Assembly (NCBI RefSeq): GCF_004664715.2
Contig: NC_051069.1
Location: forward strand, 14,074,226-14,138,225
From: Peromyscus leucopus
Taxonomy: Eukaryota; Chordata; Mammalia; Rodentia; Cricetidae
DNA length: 64,000 nucleotides
Direction: 5' to 3'
This document shows positions 11,640 to 23,500 of the stretch, one piece after another. The translations under genes and the position numbers were made by a program. Numbering within the stretch: the stretch's first letter is position 1; each line of letters starts with the position of its first letter. The notes under the pieces were generated by a model. It had not been told where the DNA came from. It did no database searches and was given only the letters and a program-made list of their open reading frames with translations.

Positions 11640-11910
11640 AATCTAATAATAAAATTCAAAACCAGCAAAATGATTAGGCAGAATCTGAAAAGCTATAGAA
11701 GACTTACAGATAACCTATGAACCAGTTTGACCTAACTGACACTATGCAGCCTGTCCAGCAGTTCTAGATTCATTCCAGGTGTGGAGCAATCACCAGGGCA
11801 CATTGTATGCTGGATCATAGAGATGGCTCAATGAAATTTAAAGCCTGAAATCATACAAAGTGTTTTCAGACCATAGCAGAGTTAAATTAGATGTCCACCT
11901 CAAGTATGTT
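11640..11910 (+). mobile_element. Old L1 ORF2 fragment, sense
   Basis: It shows gggcacattgtatgctggat, catagagatggctcaatgaa, gaaatcatacaaagtgtttt and gagttaaattagatgtcca, matching the sense L1 ORF2 order. It lies in the opposite orientation to the adjacent fragment, suggesting an L1 5' inversion or two events. Confidence 0.6.
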
Positions 11911-12454
11911 CATTGTCTAGGGCTTGCTATAAAAGTGATGAATACTGGGCTTCTCTTTAATAATAAACTACTACAGGTGTAGGAAATTGGGGTGGAGAGG
12001 ACTGATAACAACCTACAGGGAGTTCTGACTACTGCTATTTCTCTGAGGAAGAAAATTCTTTATCTCTAATACAGAACTTGTGTCTTCTTCAGTGCCCATG
12101 AAATGCTAATAGGTCAGCATGTTAGCCTATAAGTAAAGTAAACTGAAACCCTAGGTCGTTCCTGGCATCTCCTTTAGTTCTTAGAAAGTATTTAAACAAG
12201 ATTCTTACAGTTTTTATTAAATCCACTGTTTGAGGACCTTGTGAGACATTTCATATTGACTGACGTTTTTACTCCCAGAGTCTGTGTCATGCTTTCTTTC
12301 TTAGCTGCATGTGTCATATGATATATAAGCAACTCTGGATTCTGACTGTTCTCCCCCACACTCCTAGCATTTGCTGCTGCCTTTGTTTAGTGACTTGCCT
12401 AGACTACTTGTTTCTCGGAGTGTACAACCACTAATGTATAGCTTAGCCTTTTAA

Positions 12455-12673
12455 TGTTTTTTAAATTTTTTACTTATTTTATGTGTTTTGCTTGTACATT
12501 CGTCTGTGCATCACTTGTGTTCCTGATGCTGCACAGGTCAGAAGAGGACATCAGATTCCCTGGGACTACAGTAACAGATGGTTGTGAGCTGCAATGTGGG
12601 TGGTGGGAATTGAACCCAGGTCCTCTGGAATAGCACCCAATACTTTTAACCACTGAACCATCTCTCCAGCCCC
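12455..12673 (-). repeat. B3 SINE, antisense
   Basis: It shows gtgggaattgaacccaggtc and gaaccatctctccagcccc at the right end, with the longer B3-type body to the left. Confidence 0.8.
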
Positions 12674-12779
12674 ATAGCTAAGTTTTTATGTTTATTTTCT
12701 TTTTCTATTTTCCTAGGAAGCTATGTATATGTAAATTTTGTCTTCTAGGGATAACATCTACTTGTCTTTTATTGCTGCA

Positions 12780-12886
12780 GGACTTACTTTGTACCCAACC
12801 TGGACTGGACTGGCCTGAACTCATGGTCTTCCTTCCTCAGCCTCCCAAGGGCTAGGGTTGCAGCCATGTGCTACCACATCCAGCAC
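12780..12886 (-). repeat. B1-like SINE, antisense, degenerate
   Basis: It keeps ctggcctgaactcatggtct, cagcctcccaagggctaggg and gccatgtgctaccaca. Confidence 0.6.
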
Positions 12887-13446
12887 CTCTATCTCTATTT
12901 TAAATTATTAGTTAGCCAAAAATTAGTCTGAGATTATGTCCAAATTCTTGAAGCTCTTAGCTGGTAGATCTGGTTTGAGGAATACCTTCAAACTTTTGAG
13001 TTATTTTTCCGGCTGCCTCAGCCTTTGTTTTGTGCTGGGTGATCTTGTTTGTCTCTTGACTAACACACATGGCTTCCATTGACCAGGGATACATGGATGG
13101 CTTGGACCGTCTATGTCTGGATCATCTACACATTGCTTCCAGTCATCCTGGGGTGTGTTTAGTGCTTTTCAAGCTTTCTTATCACTTTCTTACCTCATGA
13201 AATACCATGTTCCATGGCTGGTCAATTGTCCATTGCCCCTAAAAGATCACCTCAGGCTAGGAAGTACTAGCACTTTCTGCATACCAGTGAGCTCTCTCTG
13301 ACAATAGCGGCAAAACCATCGACTTTCAGAGCCTGCTCTATTCTGATTGGTCACTTGAGCAAAGATGGGATGATAACCCAGACACTGTTTTTACCTGAAA
13401 TGTTATAGTTTCCATTAACAAATGCTTCTTGGTGTAGGCTAACTTT

Positions 13447-13780
13447 TCTGTCCTGCCAACTGCTCCCCCAAATAACCACATAGACACTTAATTAATTATA
13501 AATGCTAGGCCAATAGCTTAATCTTGTTTTTTGCTAGCTGTTATAGATTAAATTAACCCATTTCTATTAATCTATGTCCTTCTCCAAGGCTCATTTACCT
13601 TATGTAAGTATTTTCCATCCTGCTAGCTCTACATCTCCTGGCATTTCCTCTGCATCTCCTCAGACTTCTCCCCAGCATTCTCTCTGCCCTGAAAATCCTG
13701 CTTAACTATCAGCCATTCCTCTTTTTATTAACAATGAGAACAGCGCGTCTTCACAAGTATATAGGAGGATTATTCCACAG
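13447..13780 (+). repeat. LTR-like dispersed repeat (copy 3)
   Basis: It is collinear with 7553-7914: aattataaatgct, taaattaacccatttctatt, then tattaacaatgagaacagcg and cttcacaag. It ends attattccacagcatc, typical of this recurrent cricetid repeat. Probably an LTR, but the class is not proven from one window. Confidence 0.5.
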
Positions 13781-14629
13781 CATCTTGGCTTGTGTTGTGC
13801 CTTTGGTCAAGTTCAAATCTGGGCAGTTTTGCCCAGTTTTATCATTGCTGTTGGGGATGAGATGTTTGTCATCCTCCTCAAACCTTCCTGCCAGAAGTCC
13901 AGAGTCCCAGTCTGTACTATTTTGCTGTGAATGCTGGTATACCCTGGTTCTTAATTGATTCTCTATGGTCACATCAATCTCCCTCACCTGCTTAGCTATG
14001 ACATAGAACCCACATGGGAAGGGAAGCTGCAATATGCATAGATTTCCCCCCCACTTTAATCAATGAGTGATTGTTTACATTATTACAGTAACCTGGTATT
14101 TACACTTTGATTGGATGTACATGAAATAAAATGTCTGCCTTGAAATTTTAGTTTCATTATATAATGTTATTTATATGTGCTTAGCTAAAAAGATCAAAGT
14201 GTTGAATGAGCTTTTAGAAACATTGGTCTCTATTAAAACGTCCCTGAATTTTCTTCCATTTATTAATATAATTAATTTAATAATATAAATTTATTGGTTA
14301 CCTAAAGTAAACAGAGTGAGTGAATGGTTACAAGATGAAGCAAGTAGAGATTTTGTCCATAGGGGCTTGTAGGTTCATACAAGGTGATACAGTGTGCACA
14401 TGGATGGTGTAAATAAGTGCTGTGGGATGTTAATGAATTATTTATCTGTGCATTAGAAGTTCAGCAGGGCAACCAAACTTCCCAGTCTGAATGATTCACC
14501 CATTATACCCTTCACCTGCTTTCCCCTGCTTACATTGTCTCCCTAGCTGCTTTCATATCCCACTCAAATGTGGGAAGTATTGTGCACATAGTACTTTCTT
14601 GTTTAGCATTCATCTGGTTCCTGTTGGAT

Positions 14630-14795
14630 GAAACATGGGTAGGAAGTGCTACTGCTCCCAATTTATAGATAGGGAAACTGACACAGAACACTGACTTGTC
14701 ATGCTCACATTATTAGGAAGTTTCAGGGTCAGAATTTGAACATGGATCTCTGTATTCAATCCAGGACTCTTCCCAGTAGACATTATTGCCTCTTA
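14630..14795 (+). repeat. MIR element, sense
   Basis: It follows the MIR core: atttatagatagggaaactg, gacacagaacactgacttgt, then gggtcagaatttgaacatgg and caggactcttccca. Confidence 0.65.
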
Positions 14796-15424
14796 CATGA
14801 TGGACTAATTCTGCTCTCCAGCCAGTAAATAAGGAGAAAATGGGGCTTAGGAAGTCATATAACATTTGAAAGTGTATTTATATGTTTTAGAAGCAACTGT
14901 GTTCAGGTTACTCTTTGAACCTGTAAAGGGTTTAGTGGCTTTTTTTTTTTTTTATAGTAACCAGATCCATATCTGCAGCTGCCTGTGTACATTCCTTATA
15001 TAGGTATTTGATTGTTACCTAAGACAAACCAAATCATCATCTACCCCTCAGTGTATTGTCTTCATTAATATTTCTTCCTCCATCAGCCCAGTCTGCCAAA
15101 GTCAGAAACCTGGAAGTTCTTAATTCTTTCCTCTCAGCATCTGACTCCATCATTTCCACCCTGCCTCCTAAGCTGTTAGATAAACAAAGTGACATAAAAG
15201 AAAAGAACTCTGAGAGCTGTAAATGAGAAGCATATATTTCCTCTGAGGCAACACACCTGTCAAGGCATACAGGACAAGAATAAGTTCTCAGTGGCTATTC
15301 AAACTTGACTTGCCATATTGATATGTGTCTCAGTAAAGTGTGTACTTACAGCTGAAGGAAAACTTAATAATCTTACATTTTAATAGACTAACTCTTCCTT
15401 GGAGGGAGACACAAAAAGGAGAGG

Positions 15425-15535
15425 GCAGGAAGAAGTAAGTGATGTGCCCACAATGACACAAATGACAAATCCAAACTAGAAATCGTTCCCCTTCTTCTGT
15501 TGGCTAAATTCAGAGGCCTTTTAAAGTACAAGTCA
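15425..15535 (+). repeat. MIR-like fragment, sense
   Basis: It shows gaagtaagtgatgtgcccac and aatccaaactagaaatcg, resembling the MIR core with divergence. Confidence 0.35.
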
Positions 15536-15719
15536 AAGTTAGGACAAGTAATTTTAGCTCCAGAGTATCATCCTCTGTATGATGAAGACAGTATGGTAGT
15601 ACAGAATGCAGAGTTGTTATAATGATTTACTGTCCACATAAAGAGGGAGAGTTCCAAATGGAAAATGCTCAAATACTTCTAAAAGACTGTTGCCCTCTTG
15701 CCCCACCACTCAGTTCAAA

Positions 15720-15800
15720 ACTAAGTAAGATAGAGTGCTTACCTAGCACACTGGAGGCCCTGGGTTCAATCTCCACCTAATGGGTGGATGTGGGAGAAAC
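15720..15800 (+). repeat. ID-like SINE fragment, sense
   Basis: It shows agagtgcttacctagcacac and cctgggttcaatctccacc, the tRNA-Ala-derived ID plan. Confidence 0.5.
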
Positions 15801-16884
15801 AAAGTACTGTTTTACTCCCTCCTGTTGTCTACCAGCTGCCCCAGGAAGTTTATAGTAACTTTTTTGAGAAATGTGAGACCTTCTCTCAGCGATGGTGGTG
15901 GGGTGAGATTAAACTTGTACTTTTTGTCTCTAAAAAAGAAGATTTAGGTTGAGTACAAGTAGAATTTCTAAAATTAGAAAGGAAGAGCAGGTTAGCTGTG
16001 GCTGTGTAGTGCCACTGCTTCATCTCTTGCACCCGGTACCTCATGTCCATAGCTGTTTAATTTGCATTATGGTGAAGATCCTGGCAGAGGATCCTAAGTT
16101 ACCTGTACTATTTTTGTGATCTTCGAATCTTTGATTCAGTTTTGTATAGTGTTATAGTTAAATGGATTGATACAATGAGAAATGAAGTATAACTTATCAA
16201 GATGAGGAAAGCTATCACTTTTCTGGGTATTGCCAATATGGAAAACAGAGCTTAATATTAAAGTTGAAAGTTTAGATTTCTAATCTGAAAAATATACCTA
16301 TTTCTATATCGAAGTTATATACTCCCCTTCCCCAGACTTTCCCTTGGAGTCCTTTGTTGAGTATAATGAGGATTGTCTATACTATAGTCATTATAGATAG
16401 ATTTTCCTTATTTTGATAAGGTAGAAAATACTGAGGTCCACCAAACTGTGAGAGTTATATGCCAAGTTTGACAGATATTGCATGCTGCTTTCAATATTAT
16501 GAAAATTACCTGGGCACTGCTGTGTCCTTTGAGATGTGTTATTCTCAGCTGTCACTTCCCTGTTCCTTACCCACAACCCTTATCAGATCAGAAAATCTGC
16601 TTGTTCTACAGTGGTTTGCCTTGAATATCCTCATTAGTTTGCAGTAGTTACCCCAGGCCTGCATGTTGGCTTTCAGTTTAATGGCCTTTTTTATGTTCAT
16701 TCATTTTATTTTGTTTCCCATCGTGGTTTTGTTTATTTCTTTTTTTGTTTTTTGTTTTTCTGTTCTCTTTTTAAAAACCGTCGTGGTTTGCCCTTCATAT
16801 TCCCCAATGTTTGCACATGACAAGATGTTGCCATCCCAACATTACCTCCCACTTCACTGACCAGTGCCACTACTGACCATCTAG

Positions 16885-17044
16885 CACCAGCTACAACGGG
16901 ACCACTGCCTTCAGCTCCTCGGGATGTCGTGGCCTCCTTGGTCTCCACCCGCTTCATCAAATTGACATGGCGTACACCTGCATCAGATCCTCATGGAGAC
17001 AATCTCACCTACTCTGTGTTCTACACCAAAGAAGGGGTTGCTAG
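16885..17044 (+). CDS. Neo1: Neo1 in-window exon 1: FNIII domain 1, first half
   Basis: This 160-nt exon opens in phase 1 (two bases completing an Ala codon) and ends in phase 2 within an Arg codon. It encodes the linker APATTG, then SAPRDVV and FIKLTW, which holds the core Trp of an FNIII fold, and NLTYSVFY, where NLT is an N-glycosylation sequon. The acceptor AG at 16883-16884 was chosen because it keeps phase 1 and the known neogenin junction; the AG at 16863-16864 would require a different upstream phase. The donor AG|gtaagt is near consensus. The preceding Ig4-encoding exon is not in the window. Confidence 0.95.
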
Positions 17045-20000
17045 GTAAGTGCCTATATATTTAGAGCCAAGGGGCTACATCTTCTTACACTCCTGCCTGG
17101 TTATATTCACCCTGCACAGGTTTGTACCAATTTCCAGTCTAGAAAATAAGATTATTAAAATGTGTCTTCCCTAAAGTCATTTGGGTCATTATATAAACTT
17201 CAAGCACACTGAAGTCCTAGTATTTTTTCCTATCTTTCTGAAATAATGGAAGAAAGCAGATAGAGCTATTTAGATAGAAGCATTCAGATACAGCCAGGAC
17301 TGTGTTGGTATGTTTTGATTTCTGTTTGTAGTTCAGGGATTCAATCCAAATCAAATCAGTATGTATGGTAGATAAACACTGCCACTGAAACATATCTCTA
17401 ACTCCAGAACTATATATCTTTCTCATAAGATTCATTCAGCAGAGTGTAGAGATTAAAATAGGTTTAATTTATTAGTCAGATGAATGTAGTTCTGTATCTA
17501 CAGGGTCTCTTTTTTGATGTCACAAGAGTACTTATGAGTAATTTCCTTAAGACAACCTTGTTGGTAACTTCCCTGGTATCTCCACCCATCTCAAGAGCAC
17601 ATATTGCTTACAGGAGGATGTCTGAACTCTCCAGACCACTATCCATAGCCTGACTTTATTATCTGTGTACCTTCATTTTCCTTTCTTCTCAATTAAATCA
17701 TTTCTAGTGAAGCCAGTCTACTTACCACTAAAGCCTTTGTTCCAGTCTCCCTGGTGGCTTCTCTCTTCTTCCCAGATAATGCTACATGCCTTAATCCCTC
17801 TTTACCAGTTTTAAGCCCCATGAAGTCCTCCCAAGACAGTCTCTGCCTCAGCACATTGCTGTTACTCTCCGTTTGTATTGAAACCAATAATATTGACAAT
17901 TGGCTATAGTAATATGAGATCAAGTTTTAAGGTTGATGTGTATTTATATTGCTTTCCCCACCAAATTATGAACTCTGTGAAAAACCCATTTCACTTGCTG
18001 ACTGTTGTAGATTCTTTCATTGTGCTCAGCTTAGGGCCCTAATACATGAAATATGATTTATTTTTTCTACTAAGGTGCCTATAATTGCTATATACTTACT
18101 GTTTTTATGGCCAGACTACCAAGCTCAGCAGGTGCAGGACCCAGTAATTTCACCCCATCACAAGTTTCAGTAACACAATTTTATCTTGATTGGACTGCTC
18201 GTTGGATAATGCTTCCTAAAAACAGGATGCTTGACGTTTTACAAAGATAAGGAAACAGTCTTATACATAAAAAGGTATATAATATTACTGAACAAGAAAG
18301 ACATTGAATAAAACAACAGAGGAAATTTAGAGAGTGGCAAGTGCTGAGAACAAAAGAAAATTAAAAAATAAAACACCAAAAATAAGAAATAAAATCTCCC
18401 TCCCCCCAAAAAAAACCCACCAAGAAAAACCCAAACTCACACCCATAGTGGAAGGATGCAGTAGTAGTGCATGATCTTAGGGAGCTGCGGTATCAGTGTC
18501 AAAATAACCACAGGTGACTTTGACATCTTATTGCAGATGTCATGTATTTACAAAGGGAAGAAGGCATACAGTTATTCCTGTGCATAACACACATTGTTTC
18601 TACAGCAGGAACTTTGCCTTTATTAATCCATCTACCATAAATACATTTTCCAAACAAATAATTATGCCTGGCTTCTTGTCTTTACACTCAGATGGTACTC
18701 TTTAGGTCTCACCTAAATGCCCGCATACAAGTTTCCATTCACTTTTACACTGTATTAGAGCCAGCTTATCTCCATGCCCTATGTTACATTTTCAGGAAAT
18801 TTTACAAATTTGATGATGTCATTTGGCAGCTAGAAGTGGTCTAGGTGAGACATTTACAGTGACAGACAACAGGGCACAAGAGTTCCATTTCTGTGTCTGG
18901 TGCGAGGATGATGAGACCATTAAAGCTTACCTCGTTGACCAGAGATTTTGGTAAAAGTTAGTATGAGATTATAATAGGAGAAAAAAGGAAAAAAAAAAAA
19001 AAAAGAAAAGCCAGAGAGATAGAAGGTATGTTTATCTAGACAAAAGCAGTTGATAGCTGGGATGAAGATGAGAGCAGTGACTTCGAGTGGGTGGGGCAAA
19101 TGTGGCAAATGCATTGAAGAAGATTCTTCTCTTTCTTACTTCCGTAAGCTTGATTGTGCAAGAATGTAGGCCTTATCGGCAAATTTCTCTACTTCTGCAT
19201 TTAAAAACTTAACCACCAGATGTCACTATATGCTTTGGTCAAAAGTAGAAGTTCTGTTGGATACCTAAATTGTGTAGTCCAGAGGGTCCTTTGCCTGCCT
19301 TTCTTTCTACCTATGAAATAGTGTTCTCTCATTTTTTTTTAAAGCCTCTATTTTAAACAGCAGTTATTTTCTGGTATTGGCTATTAAATGAAGAGTTGAG
19401 AGTCACTCCCGGTATTGATAACATTTTGAAGATGGAGAAAGCATTTTAGAGCTGTTAGTCTAGTTCTAGGGTTGCATATTATGGATACAAGGCCATAATA
19501 TGAGTTGCTATTTTTATGACTCAGGAGCTAATGATTGCTTCTGTATTTTAAAATAGTGACTTTTTAAACTTCATATAAGCAAGTATTTTGCCTCTAAGCT
19601 TGAATTTACTATCTGGCACTTCGCTGAAAACAAGTTTGTCCACCCTGTTTCAGAAAGAGCTAGTGATTTGATCATAGTTTCTTGGCACACTAACAGCCCT
19701 TCTATAACTGGGATTCAATTTCCTAGCTTCTTGTCCAACACTGTCTTTCTATAAAATCTATCTTTTTAACAATGATTCTATAGAAATTTGTTCCAGGTTT
19801 CAGTAATGCCACTGATTTTTCCCATTATCCCACCTTTCAAAGAGGAACAAACAAGGTACACATTTTTTTGCAGTGTAAGACTTACATATCAGAAGGCAAA
19901 TTTTTATTAATTCTATATGTGTGTGAACATTCTGCCTAGTGCTTGTGTAGTATGTGAAAATGAATGAGACTGTCTTTTACTTCATTTTAAAGTAAAATAC

Positions 20001-20472
20001 AACCCCCAAATGTCTTTCTAGGAGATATTTTGTTTAAAATTTTGTATACAGGTGAGTCATAATCTGTGACCTATAGAGCTTTTGATTTAGTAGAAAGCAT
20101 AGTCTTCCTGCTAAACAGAAACAATCATCAGTGATCAGAACAAGTTTCAGAAACCTCAAAGTACAAGAAATCAGTTGATATGCTTCCCCTAAATCTGGTA
20201 ACTTAAAAGTTTAAACAAAGACAGATAGTATTGTGGATATCTCAGTTATTACTAAACAGTAGTTTTTGTTACTATAATATTCTTCTCTGGTGACCTAGCC
20301 AATTACAGTATAACAACTTACACAAAAATTCTGTGGCTACTCTATTTGTTTTACTGATACATTTTTCTTTTAAAATTTTTTTTTGATGAAAATATAATTG
20401 TATTGTTTTCTTCTTCTCTTTTTCTCCCCCCAGTTCTTCCCATTGTCTCCCCTCCGATTCATGGCCTCTTTG

Positions 20473-20526
<54 letters not shown>

Positions 20527-23500
20527 CTACCTACCTGCTGAGTTGTATATGTGTATTTGGTTATAGTCAGTGATATTCGTAATGTTTAATCAAATTCACT
20601 CACTGCTTGCTGAGTATTTTTGATCTGCTCTTCTGCCTAAGAGTTTCACTTTTGAGAGTAAATGTAGCTTAATAATTAGATTTCCTCATGAGCTGAAAAT
20701 TGAAACTATCAAAAAAATATGCTGTATTCATCAGTTTCTTTCAAAACCCTTCTTTATCCAAAGGGAGCGTGTTGAGAATACCAGTCAGCCTGGAGAGATG
20801 CAGGTGACTATTCAAAACTTAATGCCAGCAACTGTGTACATCTTCAAAGTTATGGCTCAAAATAAACACGGTTCTGGAGAGAGTTCAGCTCCTCTACGAG
20901 TAGAAACACAGCCTGAAGGTAAGTCTTTCACCTCTGTGTTGGCCGCACCTAGAGGGAGACTATTTGGAGTCTTGTCAGCTTTTTGTCTTGCATCATGGCT
21001 TCAAGCTCCTTCTGAATGGACAAATGAATTTCTGTCGAACATTAGCAAGTAAAGGAACAGTGTATTTCTACTTTCTTCATGTTCATATTGCACTGATCTT
21101 TTAAGGCTTAGTTCAGAAGTCTTGTGGAACCTTTCTTCTGATCCTTTGTACTCTTGTATCTGTATGATCCTGAGATGCATCATTACTTGATTCCTTCAGT
21201 TGCTTATTTTATGGACAGTTCCTGTAATGTCTAATGTACTGCTTTGCACAGAAAGTGGATATTTATACTTGTTACCAGCCGGAGTGCCCTGTGTTAGCGT
21301 ACCTCACTAGTTAGAACTCTTTGGATCTGTGTTCTTTTGTGCTCAATAGTGTTACCTCTAATTACATTTCTAAGGCTTTCTGTGACTAAGGCAAGTGTCA
21401 AGCTGGTTTATATTATAAATGTCCTGTATGCTATAGCTTTTATAAACTACAGGCCTGATTTGTAAGAAATGTCATGATGTTTTTCCCTCTTGAAAATTTT
21501 GAACTTTTGCCTCTCACAGTAAGCCATGTTCTCCTTAGAATATTCTCTAGTTTACTTTTATTGTACCTACACTAGCTTTTCTGTGTTCATGAGCCTAAAT
21601 AAAAAAGACTTTGTTTTTTGTTTTTTTAGTGGGGAGCATGTGATTTCATTTGTAGAAACTCCCTGTCTGGGAGCTCAAAAAAAATGTATGAATTTACCAA
21701 TAATAGAATAACAATAATTCAGGAACTTTACCTGATGGGTGGAATAAAGTCAAGAAGTAAGAGCCTTCAATTTTTAATGTTACAGCAAATTACTTAACAA
21801 TACTTGAGAACATCTTATACCAGATACTATGCAAAATACTGGAGATACAGGGATGGTGAACAAGTAAGATTTGTCCTTGTGGAAAAACAGTAGTAAATAT
21901 GGGAAGAGGGCTTTGGTCACTGTAGTGATGGATACTGAAGATCATGAATCAATGCTAGGCAAGAACGTGAGGGCTGTGAAGAGTGTCACAAAGAATAGAG
22001 GTGTTAAATTTCATAAATGACTGTGTTCAGATAAGTATGAAAATTATCCATTAGATTTCAGACTCAATTACCCATCATTAGCTTTTAAGTGCGGTCACTA
22101 TACATGAGATATACCGAACTAGAATTCAGAGCAAGGAAGAATTTGTATAAAAATACAGAAAGGATCCTAGGAAAGATGGGGCCTGGGGTTGACCTTAAAG
22201 CATTTGACGTAGCACAAGCATTCTTGGGGAAGAAAGCTGCATGACCCAAATCCCAGAAATAGGATCAAACAGTTCACATGCAACGTGAGTCATGATGAAA
22301 ATGGAGGAAGGACCACCGGATTTGTTCTGGTGCAGAATTCTGTCCTGGGGCTGTGAGCCTTCTGAAAATGAAAATATCTATGTGTCTATATATATATTCA
22401 CATTCCCCTTGGAAAGAGTCTATAGCTTTCATGGACATTTCAGACTTTGTCATCAGATTGTTGAAAACCACTGAACTAGAAGTGTCATTGTCAAGTTTAG
22501 AAGTAAAAGACAGCATAAAGAAAAGTGAGCCGGGTGGTGGTGGCTCACGCCTTTAATCCCAGCACTCGGGAGGCAGAGCCAGGCGGATCTCTGTGAGTTC
22601 GAGGCCAGCCTGGACTACCAAGTGAGTTCCAGGAAAGGCGCAAAGCTACACAGAGAAACCCTGTCTCGAAAAACCAAAAAAAAAAAAAAAAGAAAGAAAG
22701 AAAAAGAAAAAGAAAAGTGGCCTTGTTGTATACCCACTGTGTGCCTTTCACTGTGTTGGGCAGTTCAGACATACAAGATTAGCAAGCCTTGACTTCTGTC
22801 CACAAGGAATTTACAACCTAGTGCCAGAAACAGGCAGTTAAATACACAATAGTATGAAATGCGACCATCACATGGAAAGAGACAGCACAATAATTTGTTG
22901 AAGAGTTTTGGTTAAAAAGGAGTTAGGTCGAGTGATGGCACATGCCTTTAATCCCAGCACTCGGGAGGCAGAGGCAGGCGGATCTCTGAGTTCAAGGCCA
23001 GGCTGGTCTACAAAGCGAGTTCCAGGACAGCCACCAGGACTGTTAAGTTAAAAGAGAAATCCTGTCTGAGGGAAAAGAAAAGAAAGAGCGGTTAGATGAG
23101 GTTATAAGCAGGAGGAACAACCGGTTTTGATGACAGTATTTGGAATTTATGATGTGACAGCCGAAGAGGGAAGTGAAGAGGGACTTGCACTTCTTCAAGG
23201 TATGGGGCATATGGAGAGGAAGCAGTGCTGAATTACCTGCCTTTGGGAAGTACTTTGCATAATTAGCTTCATAAGTCAACTTAAACTTCTGTTTATGATG
23301 CCACTGTACAGCTGGTTTGAAAGAATCATTAGTGACTTTTTAAAGGATCATATTTGCCTGTGCTTAACCAGTGAGTATAATGAAAGTGATGTCAAGAGAA
23401 TTTGTAAACTATTTTGTTTCCCCTCTCGTGAGTTAAGTTAGAAGCAAGTTTTCCACAGCAACAGAGGTGTGACAAACCTCACCTGTCAGTCTACACAAAC

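Larger units (their letters stand above)
1..16884 (+). other. Neo1: Upstream Neo1 intron (3' part)
   Basis: I find no exon of Neo1 or any other gene here. The content is L1 fragments, B1/B2/B3/ID SINEs, three LTR-like repeats, a pure pyrimidine tract and a MIR remnant, each listed separately. The stretches 3546-5100, 5551-6313, 6870-7550, 9340-10260 and 13785-14630 show no repeat family that I recognise and no convincing reading frame. The intron ends with a pyrimidine-rich region and ctag at 16881-16884. Confidence 0.85.

Noticed and set aside
5101..13780. Possible endogenous retrovirus coding regions
   Set aside because: The LTR-like repeats are solitary. I see no gag, pol or env reading frames between or beside them.
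16861..16884. Earlier acceptor for exon 1 at 16863-16864
   Set aside because: It would start the exon in a different phase and insert residues not known in neogenin. The AG at 16883-16884 restores the family junction.
20475..20524. Possible CRISPR-like or other spaced repeat arrays
   Set aside because: The only arrays are simple microsatellites with no spacers. Nothing resembles a CRISPR array, and the genome is mammalian.
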